Below are positions 33,164 to 44,655 of a DNA stretch of 64,000 bases, one piece after another. The number at the start of each line of letters is the position of its first letter. Within the stretch, counting starts at the first letter, position 1. The notes beneath the pieces were generated by a model, which saw only the letters and a list, made by a program, of their open reading frames with translations, was not told the origin of the DNA and ran no database searches. A program made the position numbers and the translations under genes. The stretch comes from Artemisia argyi (Eukaryota; Streptophyta; Magnoliopsida; Asterales; Asteraceae), in NCBI GenBank assembly GCA_030686995.1, contig CM060708.1, forward strand, positions 102,058,523 to 102,122,522. The letters are read 5' to 3'.

Positions 33164-36100
33164 GTGTGCCTCAAAGTTTGTTTGGATCCGGATGAATTGA
33201 TTAAAGATAGCGGTTGTTCAAGGCACATGACGGGTAATAAAAGCCTCTTCTCAACATATCACAAATGTGATGGAGGTAATGTTACGTTTGGTAGTCATGC
33301 TAAGAGCAAAATCATCGGAAAATGTACAATTTCTCATGACTCCCTTTCTATAGATGATGTTGCTCATGTTGATAACTTAGGATTTAATCTTCTTAGTATT
33401 AGTCAACTTTGTCGTAATAAGTATAATGTCCTTTTTAGTGAAAACGGTAGTAAAATCCTTAAAGATGGTATAACCGTAGCAAAAGGTGTCCTTAAGAACA
33501 ACGTATACGTCATGAAGTTGGATTCAACATCTAGAGACAAACTTTGTCTTACCTCATTAGATGAATCTTCAACTTTATGGCATAGACGTTTAGGACACGC
33601 TAACATGAGACTAATCCAAAACCTCTCCTCCAAAGACTTAGTTCGAAACCTACCCAAGTTGAAATATGACCAACACTTTTGTGATGCTTGCAAAGTCGGT
33701 AAACAAGTCCATAGTAGCCATAAGGCTAAAAACTTGGTGTCTACATCTAGGTGTCTAGAACTTTTACATATGGATTTATTTGGTCCATCCGCTATACAAA
33801 GTTATGGAGGTAACTTCTATACTTTGGTCATAGTTGATGATTACTCACGTTATACTTGGACTAAGTTTTTGAAAAGTAAAAATGAAGCTTTTGATAAATT
33901 TGAGATTCTAAGTAAGAAAATCCAAAATCAAGTAGGATCTAATATTGTGTCTATTAGAACGGATCACGGTCGTGAATTTGATAATGAATTTCAATTTGGA
34001 AATTTTTGTGATAATAATGGAATTACTCATAACTTTTCGGCTCCACGTACTCCTCAATCTAATGGTGTAGTAGAACGTAAAAACCGGACATTACAAGAGA
34101 TGAGTAGAACAATGCTTAATGAACAAACTATTCCACAAAAGTTTTGGTGTAATGCCGTTGACACATCAACGTACATTTTAAATCGAGTCCTAATTAGACG
34201 ATTTTTGAATAAAACACCTTATGAACTTTATAGAGGTAAGAAGCCTACATTAGGATACTTTAGAGTGTTTGAGTGTAAATGCTTCATTCTCAACACCAAG
34301 GATTATCTCACCAAATTTGACCCAAAGTCTTATGAAGGTGTATTTCTTGGATATTCACAAAATAGCAAAGCTTACATTGTTTTAAACAAAGAAACCTTAA
34401 GAGTCGAGGAATCGTTAAACGTAAAATTTGACGAAAGTCCACCTCCCTCTAAGACATCACCTTTGGTAGATGATGACTTAGTTGAAAGCCAAGCAATTGA
34501 ATGTCAAGAAATCTTAGGTAATGACAAGGAAGATGAACTATTAAACAAAGAACTTGTTAATGTCAAAGAATCTAAAAGTCATCCATTAGATAGTGTCATA
34601 GGGAACATTAACGAAAGAACACTTAGATCAAAAGTCCAAAATGAAAGCAACTACTTTTGTTTCGTGTCAACCATTGAACCTAAAAACGTTAATGAAGCCA
34701 TTAAAGATGAATCTTGGGTAATTGCAATGCAAGAAGAATTAAACCAATTTGTTAGGAATGATGTATGGACATTAGTTCCTCAACCAAAGAGTCAAACAAT
34801 AATTGGAACGAAATGGGTCTTTCGTAATAAAATGGATGAAAATGGAATTGTGTCTAGAAACAAAGCTAGGCTAGTTGCAAAAGGATATAATCAACAAGAA
34901 GGCATTGACTACGATGAAACTTTTGCTCCGGTAGCTAGGCTCAAGTCAATTAGGATATTACTTGCTTATGCGTGTGCACATAATTTTAAACTTTTTCAAA
35001 TGGACGTCAAAAGTGCATTTCTAAACGGAGTCATTAATGAAGAAGTGTATGTTGCTCAACCACCGGGCTTCATCGATTTTGAAAAACCTAATTATGTTTA
35101 CAAACTTAAAAAGGCTCTTTACGGACTTAAGCAAGCTCCAAAAGCATGGTATGATCGACTTAAAACCTTCTTAGTTGACCATAAGTACACCATGCGCTTA
35201 GTTGATAATACTCTCTTCACTAAGAAGAAAGATTCACATATAATCATAGTCCAAATCTATGTTGATGACATTATATTCGGATCAACTTGTCAAGAACTAT
35301 GTGTGGATTTCTCAAAAATCATGCATGACGAGTTTGAAATGAGTATGATGGGAGAACTCAACTTTTTCTTAGGACTCCAAATTAAACAACTTGAAGATGG
35401 TATCTTCTTTAACCAATCTAAATACATTAAGGACATGCTTAAGAAATTTGGATTAGAAGATTCAAAACCTATCAAAACTCCCATGTCCACGGAAACTAAA
35501 CTCACCAAGGATGAAGAAAGTGAATCCGTAGATAGCACTAAATATAGAGGTATGATTGGTAGTCTACTTTACCTTACGGCTAGTAGACCCGACATTATGT
35601 TTAGTGTTTGTCTATGTGCTCGTTTTCAAGAAGATCCTAAAACTACCCATCTTGAAGCCGTTAAAAGGATATTTAGGTATATTAAGGGCACTACACATTT
35701 AGGTTTATGGTATCCCAAAGGAACGGGAATAGACACCATAGTGTATGCCGACTCGGATCATGCCGGTGACTATGTCGATAGAAAAAGCACAAGTGGTATT
35801 TGTACTTTTGTTGGACATTGTCTCACCTCATGGTTCTCTAAGAAGCAAACGGCTCTTGCTATCTCAACTACGGAAGCCGAGTACGTTTCGGCCGGAAAGG
35901 CATGTCAACAAGCTCTTTGGATGAAGCAAGCTCTTGTCGACTACGAAATTCTACTCAACGACATCACAATTCTTTGTGACAACAAAGGTGCCATTGATCT
36001 CAGCAAAAACCCGGTTCAACATGCTCGCACCAAACATATTGAAATCCGTCATCATTTCCTTTGTGACAACGTTCAAAAAGGAAATATCTCAATTGAGAAA

Positions 36101-36205
36101 GTTTCTTCCGAAGACAATATAGCCGACATCCTCACCAAACCTCTTAAACGTGAACCTTTTAACCTTCTTAGGCTAGGCTTAGGACTCATGGAACCTACAC
36201 TGTAG
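33164..36205 (+). CDS. pol: Copia pol polyprotein (protease, integrase, reverse transcriptase, RNase H)
   Basis: A 1013-aa open frame. In order: aspartic protease DSG (in [13 protein letters not shown], residues about 14-26); the GAG-pre-integrase HHCC finger ('[11 protein letters not shown] ... FCDACKVGK'); the integrase D-D-E core ('LHMDLFGPS', 'IRTDHGREF', '[10 protein letters not shown]'); reverse transcriptase ('[12 protein letters not shown]', catalytic YVDDIIFG); and RNase H ('[10 protein letters not shown]', '[11 protein letters not shown]', 'ILCDNKGAI', 'HIEIRHHFL'). This is the standard Copia order and a near-normal length. The frame has no ATG near its true start because it would be read from gag; the two stops upstream would block that in this copy. 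It is otherwise intact. Confidence 0.93.
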   Translation: MCLKVCLDPDELIKDSGCSRHMTGNKSLFSTYHKCDGGNVTFGSHAKSKIIGKCTISHDSLSIDDVAHVDNLGFNLLSISQLCRNKYNVLFSENGSKILKDGITVAKGVLKNNVYVMKLDSTSRDKLCLTSLDESSTLWHRRLGHANMRLIQNLSSKDLVRNLPKLKYDQHFCDACKVGKQVHSSHKAKNLVSTSRCLELLHMDLFGPSAIQSYGGNFYTLVIVDDYSRYTWTKFLKSKNEAFDKFEILSKKIQNQVGSNIVSIRTDHGREFDNEFQFGNFCDNNGITHNFSAPRTPQSNGVVERKNRTLQEMSRTMLNEQTIPQKFWCNAVDTSTYILNRVLIRRFLNKTPYELYRGKKPTLGYFRVFECKCFILNTKDYLTKFDPKSYEGVFLGYSQNSKAYIVLNKETLRVEESLNVKFDESPPPSKTSPLVDDDLVESQAIECQEILGNDKEDELLNKELVNVKESKSHPLDSVIGNINERTLRSKVQNESNYFCFVSTIEPKNVNEAIKDESWVIAMQEELNQFVRNDVWTLVPQPKSQTIIGTKWVFRNKMDENGIVSRNKARLVAKGYNQQEGIDYDETFAPVARLKSIRILLAYACAHNFKLFQMDVKSAFLNGVINEEVYVAQPPGFIDFEKPNYVYKLKKALYGLKQAPKAWYDRLKTFLVDHKYTMRLVDNTLFTKKKDSHIIIVQIYVDDIIFGSTCQELCVDFSKIMHDEFEMSMMGELNFFLGLQIKQLEDGIFFNQSKYIKDMLKKFGLEDSKPIKTPMSTETKLTKDEESESVDSTKYRGMIGSLLYLTASRPDIMFSVCLCARFQEDPKTTHLEAVKRIFRYIKGTTHLGLWYPKGTGIDTIVYADSDHAGDYVDRKSTSGICTFVGHCLTSWFSKKQTALAISTTEAEYVSAGKACQQALWMKQALVDYEILLNDITILCDNKGAIDLSKNPVQHARTKHIEIRHHFLCDNVQKGNISIEKVSSEDNIADILTKPLKREPFNLLRLGLGLMEPTL

Positions 36206-37031
36206 TTCTGAACATTAGACAAAAATCACAAAAATCAAAACAAATCCATAACAATTTTTCTCAGCAGGGTCGGCGGAACCCTGAGCCATAACGGACGGAA
36301 CCCAAATTTGGGATCCGCCGTGTCCGCCGACCTGCAGAACCTATACATTTGTTTATATTAAACCAAACACCCATTATCTCATACCACAACTTCCAAAACT
36401 GTTACTATTCACCATTCCTCTCATCAATATTCACGAAATTTTGGTCTTCCATTCAATCACATTACTAATCCATCATCATTGTAAGTATTCTAACTTGATT
36501 ACAATCCTGATCTGAGTCTAGGAATTCTATTTTTGCACAAAAACAAAAACTTGGGGTTATGCATTAAACTTGTAAAATTCATGCATAAAATTAGGTGTTT
36601 AACAAAACTAATCATGTTCCCCATAGTTAGGAATTGCATTCTTACTTAGTGTAAACATGTTTGCTAAACCACCCCATGTCAAATTCTTGCAAAAATTTCT
36701 CACAAGTAGGACACATATTTTTTCGTCTCACATTGAGAATACAAAATCAAAACGTTATGTTGCATAATGTCTCTTGAATGCTAAAGGGAATACATAACCA
36801 ATATGTATTTTCGGGTACATTCAAACGAAGCTACATTGACCTAGGAGTGTTTGGGTTATCTTTTGTTTTTATAACAAAACTTGCATTATAAAACGTTTTT
36901 GATGCATCAAAATGAGTCAAGATAACCGCACCTCCACATTGTTTTCATATAGGCACACACTAGAACATCCACATTAAAATAGTAGTTTACTTAAACTAAA
37001 ATGTGAAATTTTTGTTGTTCTAGGTATCATC
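36206..37031 (+). other. Post-pol spacer with intron-like signals
   Basis: A GC-rich palindrome lies at 36296-36317. A strong donor-like ATT/GTAAGT stands at 36481 and a pyrimidine-rich acceptor TTGTTGTTCTAG ends at 37023, eight bases before the ATG of the next ORF. A 543-bp intron 36481-37023 is inferred, not proven. Confidence 0.5.
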
Positions 37032-38141
37032 ATGCCTCCTCTAACCCATTACGACCATAAGGACACAATTAAGTACCTCCCAAAACACCACAAAACCAAA
37101 GGCCTTACCCCAAACCAAGTCAACATTTTCAAAGCCTTAGAAAAACACTATGTCCATGAGGGTAGAACCATTGACCCATCTTTCCTAGAAGGCACAAACC
37201 TTTATGACGAATTCGCCGCAATCAACTTTGAGTGTCTTTTGACTATCGACGAGCCTATTTGTCCTAGATTCATCCTAGAATTCTATGCTTCCGTCACCCT
37301 CTCCACGGGTGATTATGATTTCATATCCGTCAACTTTAGGGCTAGTGGTAACCAATACTCCTTCACTCTCGAGGAATTTGCTCAAATCCTAGGGGTCCCA
37401 AACCATGGTACTTGTATCTACTCCGATTTGCACTCTCTCTCAACCCTTGACACTCTCAATGACCGTTTCCATCCTTATGACACCCCTCTTGTGTCTAAAG
37501 ATGTACTCCGTAACCATCTCTTTGTTAGAACAACCACCACTAGGAGAACCCGTGGGGGAAATGAAGTCGAAAAGGATCCATATGGAATGGAACTTAATGA
37601 ACTCTTGCCCCAATTCAAGAAATGGGAGGAAGTTCTTAGAGCCAATGTAATAAGCACCATAGGAAACCGAGACCATATCAACCTTTGCCTATGCTACATG
37701 CTCTACTCTTTGTCCGTTAGGCAACCTTTCAATCTTGCCTACTACATGGCTAAGAGAATGGTCGACATTCCCGTGCATGGCACAACGGCTATGCCGTATG
37801 GAATGCTCTTGACCCGTCTATTTAGGTTCATTTCACCCATTCCACCAACTCCTAACCGTCTTCGTCTTGACTACTCTCTCATCCCTCACACCTTTGTTCC
37901 ACTTAGTGATAAGAGAATGTACAAAGCCCAAGGAAAACGCCCACATCCTCCTACCTCATCTTCCTCTTCCTCAATGAGTGAAGATGACAATTTGCCAAAC
38001 TCTAGGCTCCCACCTCTAGAATACCTTTCCCAACTTCCGGACATTCCAAATGAGTCGGAGGAGTTCAAGCAAACAAAAGGGATGTTCAAAAACATAGGAA
38101 GATTCCTCGGGAAGATGAAGAAGAAGATGGACCGTCAATGA
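37032..38141 (+). CDS. Extra ORF 1 after pol: putative plant transposon-protein domain
   Basis: A 369-aa intact frame. The core (residues about 40-290) has 'LYDEFAAINFECLL', 'RFILEFYASV', 'FTLEEFAQILGVP', 'DHINLCLCYMLYSL' and 'PYGMLLTRLFRFI'. This resembles the 'putative plant transposon protein' / retrotransposon ORF1 domain found beside pol in many plant elements. The tail is Ser-rich, then basic (GRFLGKMKKKMDRQ). It takes the position of the env-like ORF described for some Sireviruses, but I see no signal peptide or convincing membrane segment, so an envelope role is not supported. Expression may use the splice-like pair just upstream. Function unknown. Confidence 0.7.
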   Translation: MPPLTHYDHKDTIKYLPKHHKTKGLTPNQVNIFKALEKHYVHEGRTIDPSFLEGTNLYDEFAAINFECLLTIDEPICPRFILEFYASVTLSTGDYDFISVNFRASGNQYSFTLEEFAQILGVPNHGTCIYSDLHSLSTLDTLNDRFHPYDTPLVSKDVLRNHLFVRTTTTRRTRGGNEVEKDPYGMELNELLPQFKKWEEVLRANVISTIGNRDHINLCLCYMLYSLSVRQPFNLAYYMAKRMVDIPVHGTTAMPYGMLLTRLFRFISPIPPTPNRLRLDYSLIPHTFVPLSDKRMYKAQGKRPHPPTSSSSSSMSEDDNLPNSRLPPLEYLSQLPDIPNESEEFKQTKGMFKNIGRFLGKMKKKMDRQ

Positions 38142-39139
38142 GTGCGGGTGTGTTAGGAGTGTTTGGCACAAGGTGCTATTGGAACTATTTGGTAGTTTAA
38201 ACAATTTTTGTGATGTATTTGTGTGTTAGTACAATGTTTGATACACTTTGGAACATGTTTCAACTAACAATGTTGCAGGAAGACAACTTTTGGCGAGTTG
38301 TCAAATTTTCATGGTTATGGAATTTTCACTAAGTATGGTGAAATTCTCGACCTCAAGGTCAAACTCCTATGATATGTGTGTTTAGGTGTCTAATTTTTGC
38401 ATTGCCTAACCAGAAATGAAGTATCTCTTTGATTTTAGGAGTTTTCGAAAATTTTGAAAATCGTTTCGCGGGTAAAAAACGCGGACTGTGAAGTTTTTCA
38501 GGCCTGGCGGATCCGGCGGATCCCAAATTTGGGTTTCGCCAGTACAAATTCTGGGTAACCCAGATTTTGCCCAACGGACCAGACGGAACCTTCACTTGGG
38601 TTCCGCCTGTGTCAACTGAGGGTGCCGCCAGTAACCTGCAGTTTTTTTTTGTTTCCTTTTCGCCAATTCAACATTGAAACACCAAAATCCAATCCTTTTA
38701 GGTAGAAACCCATTACTTGCAATGTGTTTAGCATAATAGGATACTCCTTCTTCCATGAACTTAACCAAAACCAATTCCCGCCAAAATTCAAATTTAACCA
38801 TAACAACCTCAAGGACCCCTCAAACATAAAGGAAGGAACCCTTCTAAGGGATCCTTGAAATCCCTTAGATTTATACTACCAAAAATCCACCAAAACCACT
38901 ATGCATTTAGTGCAAAACTTGTCTTCTCACTTCACCATTTTCATTGGATTGACTTCCATGACATGACAACCCACAATTAAGTTTTCCAAATCATTAGGAA
39001 CCACCATTTTTGTATGGACTAACATAAAATCCAAACACTCCTTCCCACAAATCTTCATCACTATAAATTAAACCATCCTAAACACTATCAAATCACACCT
39101 TCTTCATCACCATTTCTGAAACTTTAAACCATTTTAACC
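38142..39139 (+). other. Spacer with palindromes and promoter-like TATA before extra ORF 2
   Basis: Two GC-rich palindromes (38517-38538 and 38584-38605). ACTATAAATTAAACC at about 39060 resembles a plant TATA box 80 bp upstream of the next ATG, followed by a CA/CT-rich leader typical of plant 5' UTRs. Confidence 0.45.
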
Positions 39140-40048
39140 ATGACCAAGTCAACAAACACCTCTCAACCATCACGACCCATCCGGAGAACCGCCCGGATAA
39201 GTGTCAAACCACTATGGTCAAACCAATCCATCAACCTTAGCTCCTCATCTTCGGATGAATTCACATCACCCATAAAAAATGAACATTTTTTGAACCTCGC
39301 ATCTCCATCTCCATCACCCAAACAACCAAATGAGCTTACTCCACCACCAACTAAATCACCCATTGACCCAACTCCACAAAGTGCTCCAACCCAACCATCC
39401 AAAACTCCATCACCATCACCATTACCAAAAATTGAACCAATGGAGCTTTTTGGATCTCCTCCAACATCACCACACCCATATGTCCAAGATTTAAATGAAC
39501 TTCCACCAAGACATACCCAACCACCACCTTTTGCAAATCACTCACCAAGGTCAATTCTTGACCTTGATGAAGATCTTGAACCTACCCAACCATCACCACA
39601 AGTGTACCAACCACCCAAACCGTTGTTGTTTCACCCAATTTACCGTGAAATCCATGGTCCTCTTTATGGAGAACCAAATTTTGAACACCATGATCACCCA
39701 ACTCCACCACCTTCTCAAGCCCAAACCTATGAGTCTTTCTTTCCTTCTTATGAGGAAATACAAAGCATGGTTGACAACCAACTTCATCAAGCAATGGAAT
39801 TTCAAACCACCTTGCTTGAATCAATACCAAATCCATCCTCCACCCAAGAACCAAAACCAAACCAACCCCTAAACCAAGAAACCAAAACCAACCCATTTTC
39901 ACCCAACCATCCCCATGTTTGCTCAAATTGTGAGCAAATGGGTGAAAGCATAAAAACCTTGCTTCACCAATTCCAAAATGAAACCCGGTTTGCATTCCAA
40001 CATGTCATTGAACGTTTGGATGCACTTTCCCACCCCAACAAATCCTAA
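39140..40048 (+). CDS. Extra ORF 2: Pro/Ser-rich protein with C-terminal coiled coil
   Basis: A 302-aa intact frame, starting MTKSTNTSQPSRPIRRTARI. Residues 30-150 are low-complexity Ser/Pro/Thr-rich. Residues about 225-270 are Asn/Pro/Gln-rich. A CSNC pair is followed by a helical segment (EQMGESIKTLLHQFQNETRF) and 'VIERLDAL', likely a coiled coil. No catalytic motif or membrane helix. It lies between extra ORF 1 and the polypurine tracts, within the element boundaries, so it is element cargo. Codon and base use are similar to extra ORF 1 (CA-rich). Function unknown. Confidence 0.55.
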   Translation: MTKSTNTSQPSRPIRRTARISVKPLWSNQSINLSSSSSDEFTSPIKNEHFLNLASPSPSPKQPNELTPPPTKSPIDPTPQSAPTQPSKTPSPSPLPKIEPMELFGSPPTSPHPYVQDLNELPPRHTQPPPFANHSPRSILDLDEDLEPTQPSPQVYQPPKPLLFHPIYREIHGPLYGEPNFEHHDHPTPPPSQAQTYESFFPSYEEIQSMVDNQLHQAMEFQTTLLESIPNPSSTQEPKPNQPLNQETKTNPFSPNHPHVCSNCEQMGESIKTLLHQFQNETRFAFQHVIERLDALSHPNKS

Positions 40049-40360
40049 ACAACCCTTGGAGGCCGTTTGCCCCAACTTAGGAATGTAGGATTTTTTTATT
40101 TTCTTGGTTATTTTTTTTTAGTTTTTGGTTACTAAGTAGAAGAATAGTTAACATTTCTTGTCTTTTGACTTTTATAAGTCAAAATTTTACTTGGAATGAA
40201 ATTCTTTCTACTTACTTTTGTGCATTGTTGGTTGATCAATGTTGTGTTGTTGTTGTGGTTGCAATGTGTGTGGTAACTACAAGCTTGACTATATATATAT
40301 CACCAACTAACCATTTTTTTGTAGGTCTCAAAATCCATGTTTCCCATATTGGTACTCCAT

Positions 40361-40591
40361 TTAGGGGGAGTATCGACCAAGGGGGAGCATGGCGATTATT
40401 CCGCTTCGCTACTCTACTTTTTGTTTCGACAAAAAGGGGGAGAAATATATTAAACCTTCAATACTTGATATGCTTTTCATCTCTTAAGTAAAACAAGGTT
40501 AATATAATTTTTTTTAAGTCTTAAAAATCAAGATTTTGTGTGTTACTTAAAAACAAAGTTTATGTTTTGTCATCAACAAAAAAGGGGAGCT
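40361..40591 (+). other. Multiple polypurine tracts before the 3' LTR
   Basis: GGGGGAG stands at 40364 and 40381, AAAAAGGGGGAG at 40431-40442, and the LTR-adjacent AAAAAAGGGGAG at 40578-40589. Repeated polypurine tracts of this form upstream of the 3' LTR are a known Sirevirus feature. Confidence 0.75.
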
Positions 40592-41713
40592 TGTTAATAC
40601 AAATATCGCCTAAAAACGTTATTTATATTTTACGATCTTCGCTAAGTTTTATTAACGACAAAATGTAAACTTTAGTTTTAAGCAAAACATATTCTTAGTT
40701 TTTAAGACTTGCTTAAACTAGACTTTTGCTACATTTTACATTTCATAAAACATAACACAATTTTATTTCTTAAATTAGAAATAGTCACATCACATTTATG
40801 GCAAGTTTTGTCATTATGTATTTATGGCAAGTTATGTGTTTGACTTGCTTTCATGTTGCTTGCAAGTATCATGTTTGACTTACTTTAAGTGATGTGACAT
40901 TGTTTGGTTGCTAGGAGTTATGAGACAAGACCTTGTTTGGTTTGAAGAGTTATTGCTAAAACCTACTGCAGACCCGGCGGTACCCTGGGGGTACACGAGC
41001 GGAACCCATTTTTGGGTTCCGCCTGATCCGCCGAGCATGCAGTGTGTTGTGCTATAAATACCAAGCCATAACTTGATTTTTGGCTAATCTCTAGAGATCA
41101 TTTTTACACACACACTCATCTTTCTTTCTAACATCTTAACATTGTAAATGTGAAGTTTCCTTTTGTAGCAAAGAAGCTCACAAGGTCGTCATAAGTTACA
41201 AGTTTCCAACACAACGTTGCAAGACTTGGTAGCTTAGTATTGTGTAAACTTGTGTTGTTTACACTTCATTTGTTTGTGTATATTCTGTAGTGAGTGGTTA
41301 GTATTTTAGTCCTCAAAATACAAAGAGTGTCGGGAGTTGTTGTACCCTAGTAAAAGAACTAAACGGGAGTGGTTGTGCCCTTGTAAAAGAACTCGACATC
41401 TAGCTTTGTGTCGGTAAAAGTATAAGCGACGTGTAAGGTTTTCTCCGCCGGTGAAAGGAGCTTGTTGACTAGTGAAAGAAACTCTCGAGTTGGATACTTG
41501 GGGCGTGGACGTAGGGCAAGGGAAAAGAGTCCTTGTAGCCGAACCACGATAAATACTCGTGTTGTGGTTTGATCGTTTCTTTCCTTTACTTGCATGTTAT
41601 ATATTGTGTTTGTGCATATATCTTTGATCAAACGGAAAGTTTCAAAGCTAACTAAACAAGTTAAAAAGATTTTAAAACGCTAAACTATTCAACCCCCCTT
41701 CTAGTTTTCCACA
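40592..41713 (+). repeat. 3' LTR of the Copia element
   Basis: 1122 bp, matching 30083-31204 with seven substitutions seen. The palindrome is at 41000-41021. Confidence 0.93.
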
Positions 41714-41835
41714 TATACAATCATCTAATACAACAACAAATTCAGCCATTAACTTTTTAGCTCTTTTATTTAATGTAAAAACAAACACCCGTAGCTAAAA
41801 AATACATTTTATTATACTTATTGTACAAACTAATA

Positions 41836-42030
41836 CTCCCTCAGCCTCAATATTATTATTATGAGATAAAACACACAAAGTTCAATAAAAGTTGGTGCAT
41901 TACAATTTTTAACCACACAAATAGAATATTCACTCACAAAATTCTCTTTTTATTACTAAAAATGGAAATAGGAATTATTTTGAGACATTTCAAAAGTGAA
42001 ATATGAACAATAATTTTGACACGGAAGGAG
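41836..42030. mobile_element. Stowaway-like MITE, diverged
   Basis: CTCCCTCAGCCTCAATATTA on the left and the reverse complement of CTCCTTCCGTGTCAAAATTA on the right form terminal inverted repeats, with TA on both sides (41834-41835 and 42031-42032). This fits the Tc1/mariner MITE pattern. Confidence 0.6.
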
Positions 42031-42293
42031 TAACACTTAAAAAGTTTCATACAATTAATATAACACATGACATAAATAATGAAATGTATCATTTATTTGG
42101 CATGATACAAACCAACCAAATATTTTATAATTTTACAATAATTTATTTTAACCAAAAGGTAATTACCCCTTTAACTACTATAATATTTTAGGTATTACAC
42201 TATTAAAAGTGCCTTTTTTCTCATTAACATGTTTTCTTTCATCAAGTGCCTCTTGTTACATTTATCATTGTAAGAAATAATAGTAATATTTTA

Positions 42294-42485
42294 GTGTAAA
42301 CTGCAAAAATGGTAACTAACATATCGCGAAATTGAAAAAAATACACCGAGTCATAAAGGCGTGCAAAAAAGCCACTAACATTACGCATAAGTGCAAAAAA
42401 GCCACCGAGAGCCAAATCCCGTTAGTTTCATCGTTAAGTGCCAAGTCACTGAGGGTAGTATCGTCTTTTTACTGCTTTCCCGCCA
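42294..42485 (+). repeat. Left terminal inverted repeat of the Pack-MULE
   Basis: Matches the reverse complement of 45540-45731 through blocks such as TTAGTTTCATCGTTAAGTGC and GCAAAAAAGCCACTAAC. Confidence 0.88.
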
Positions 42486-42735
42486 ATCACCTCAATTGCC
42501 AGTGTTTGTTTTTCAAATTTAGTCCTTTAAAGCAATAGTTTATATGTGTGTCTCAATTTCTTCCATGAACATTAATTTCACAAGTAAAGATCTTGAGAAT
42601 GGTTAAGCTTTGGCAAAATCGCGCACGTAATACTCCGATCCCTGATTTAGGAATCCTTTATAGTAAGAATACTATGTTTCATTTTAATGTTTTCCATTTA
42701 AACTTTTTATTGTTGTTGGAAGTTATTTATGTTTT

Positions 42736-44160
42736 ATGTGTTGCACATATTTGAATGAAAAGGTGTTTCCTTTGCAAATCCATCACAACGGTGAATTTAC
42801 CTCAATACCAGGAAGAAGATATCTCTTTAGAGATAAAGATTGGTTTGACGAAATTCACTCTGACGTTTTCTCCATGGACTTATTGGGCGAAATGTTAGAG
42901 GATTTAGGTTACTCGGATCATACCCTTCTGTTTACTCACTTTAGGATACCTGGAGAGTCACTGGATGATGGTTTGCTACCACTAAAGTTTGACGAAGATG
43001 TGAGGTGACTTGTGGAGTATGTTCTTATATTTACAGAATTGGAGTTGTATATTGAAACCGGTGTTTCATTGGTAGAGTATGAGATGATGGAGCGAATGAT
43101 GACTAAGGGCAAGGGTGTGGTGATAGAAGAAATAGTGGATGATGATGTGAATGATGCTATTGGAAAGGATGTTGATGGCGAGACTGGAAACAATGGAAAA
43201 TTACTATTGTTAGAGTGGCATAAAGAGTGGCATAAGACAAGCCAACCTGAGAAGGCTGGACCTGTTTATGATGTTGATTCTGACAATGACTTCCCACCAA
43301 CATTTTGTGCTGAAAAAATGATTGCAAATCATTCAAAGAGGCTGAGTGATGATTTTCAATTCAGGAGGTTATTGGAAGAGATTGACCAAGAGTTATGGTG
43401 GAGGATTCAAGTGAGAATTCCCTAAAGTCCACAGATGTGCTCGATTTTGATGATGCGTATTATGATGACACAAGTGATGATTGCACTATTAGTGGAAAGG
43501 AAGGAAGGAGAACTTCACACTTGGATTAGTGATGAAGAGGTAGATCAAGGAATAGATGTTGACTGGACTGATGATCCATACCATTTAGTTGATGTTTCTG
43601 AACTTGAAGAGATGTATGCAATTGAAGAGCCTCAAAAGCCTCAAGAGATTAGTGACATGTTTGCTGAAATTGATCAAGCATTTGATGAACTTGATGATGT
43701 AGTTGCAGCTGAAGAAGGAACAAAGATGTATGCTATTTTTGTTGAACCAATTAGTTTCAGTTTGGTTGGTGAAGAAATGTTTGCAATTGATGGTGTTGAT
43801 GGTGATGATGGTGAACAAAGAGTTTGTTATGGGGCTGTAATTCCAAATGATCAATGTGCTAAAGTAGTTGGAGATGGTGAACAAAGAGTTTGTGATGGGG
43901 CTGTGATGCCAGATGATCCTGTAGTAGTTGGAGATGAGGGATGTATATCAGTTGTTGATGGAGATGTGATTAAGGCTAAAGTGGTTGCTAAACAAGGAGA
44001 TGAGCCAGATGAAGTGCTTGAAAAAAATGGAATTAGGCAAGATGGAGTGCTTGCAGAGGAAAAGTTTGAAGACCAAGGAAGATCAATCAAGAGGAGAAGA
44101 CTAATGGCTGACAAGACACCCAAAGATGATGCTAAAGAATGGTTATGCTTTTACGTTTAG
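42736..44160 (+). pseudogene. PB1-like protein of a Mutator-like element, interrupted
   Basis: The frame reads 'FPLQIHHNGEFTSIPGRRY', then 'SMDLLGEMLEDLGYSDHTLLF' and 'GESLDDGLLPLKFDEDVR', then TGA at 43006-43008. The same frame continues 'VEYVLIFTELELYIETGVSL', so one premature stop splits the PB1-like domain. A later stop (43423) and frame change separate an acidic region (rich in Asp/Glu, with DDAYYDDTSDD in the alternate frame) from a final 241-aa open stretch that ends with a basic RSIKRRR patch. Upstream ATG at 42600 could start a short first exon. Related to the copies at 0.2-1 kb and 27.7 kb. Not functional as a single protein. Confidence 0.65.
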
Positions 44161-44390
44161 GTCAATAATTTGTTATACTTCTGCTATGGTGTTGTAGTGA
44201 AAGATTATAACAGTATGTACTTGTTTTAATGGAAGCCAAAAAACTAGGCAATTTTGGGATGCTGCTTTGTTAATCAAGTTATCTTTTGCTTTATTAATCA
44301 AGTTATCTTTTTGTTAATTAATTATGTTATGTTGCTTTGTTAATTATGTTATGTTGCTTTGTTAAAAGTCAAACAAAGATTATCAAAATG

Positions 44391-44655
44391 GGCAATTCTG
44401 GGTAATTTGGTGCATGTACACTTATATGCAAAAGTCAAACATGAATGTCAAAATGGCCAATTTTGGGTAATTTGGAGCATGTACACTCATGTGCAAAAGT
44501 CAAACATGAATGTCAAAATGGGCAATTCTGGGTAATTTGGAGCATGTACACTCATGTGCAAAAGTCAAACATGAATGTCAAAATGGGCAATTCTGGGTAA
44601 TTTGGTGCATGTTCAATCATGTGCAAAAGTGAAACATGATTGTGAATTTGGGCAA
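44391..44655. repeat. 65-bp tandem repeat, about four copies
   Basis: The unit starting GGCAATTCTGGGTAATTTGG repeats at 44391, 44456, 44521 and 44586 and begins again at 44651. Each contains GCATGTACACTCATGTGCAA, itself an imperfect palindrome. Confidence 0.88.

Larger units (their letters stand above)
30078..41718 (+). mobile_element. Complete Copia retrotransposon, Sirevirus-like, with two extra ORFs
   Basis: The element is 30083-41713 (11.6 kb). The duplication TATAC stands at 30078-30082 and 41714-41718. Both LTRs are 1122 bp with TG/CA ends and differ by seven substitutions that I can count. Order: 5' LTR, primer site, gag, pol (protease-integrase-RT-RNase H), two extra ORFs, several polypurine tracts, 3' LTR. 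Integrase before RT marks Copia. Large size, long gag, repeated AAGGGGGAG tracts and ORFs between pol and the 3' LTR fit Sirevirus. gag is frameshifted and stops separate gag from pol, so this copy is probably not autonomous. Confidence 0.93.

Noticed and set aside
37032..38141. Retroviral-type envelope protein
   Set aside because: Position fits an env-like ORF, but I see no signal peptide, no clear transmembrane helix and no cleavage-like motif; the sequence resembles a plant transposon-protein domain.
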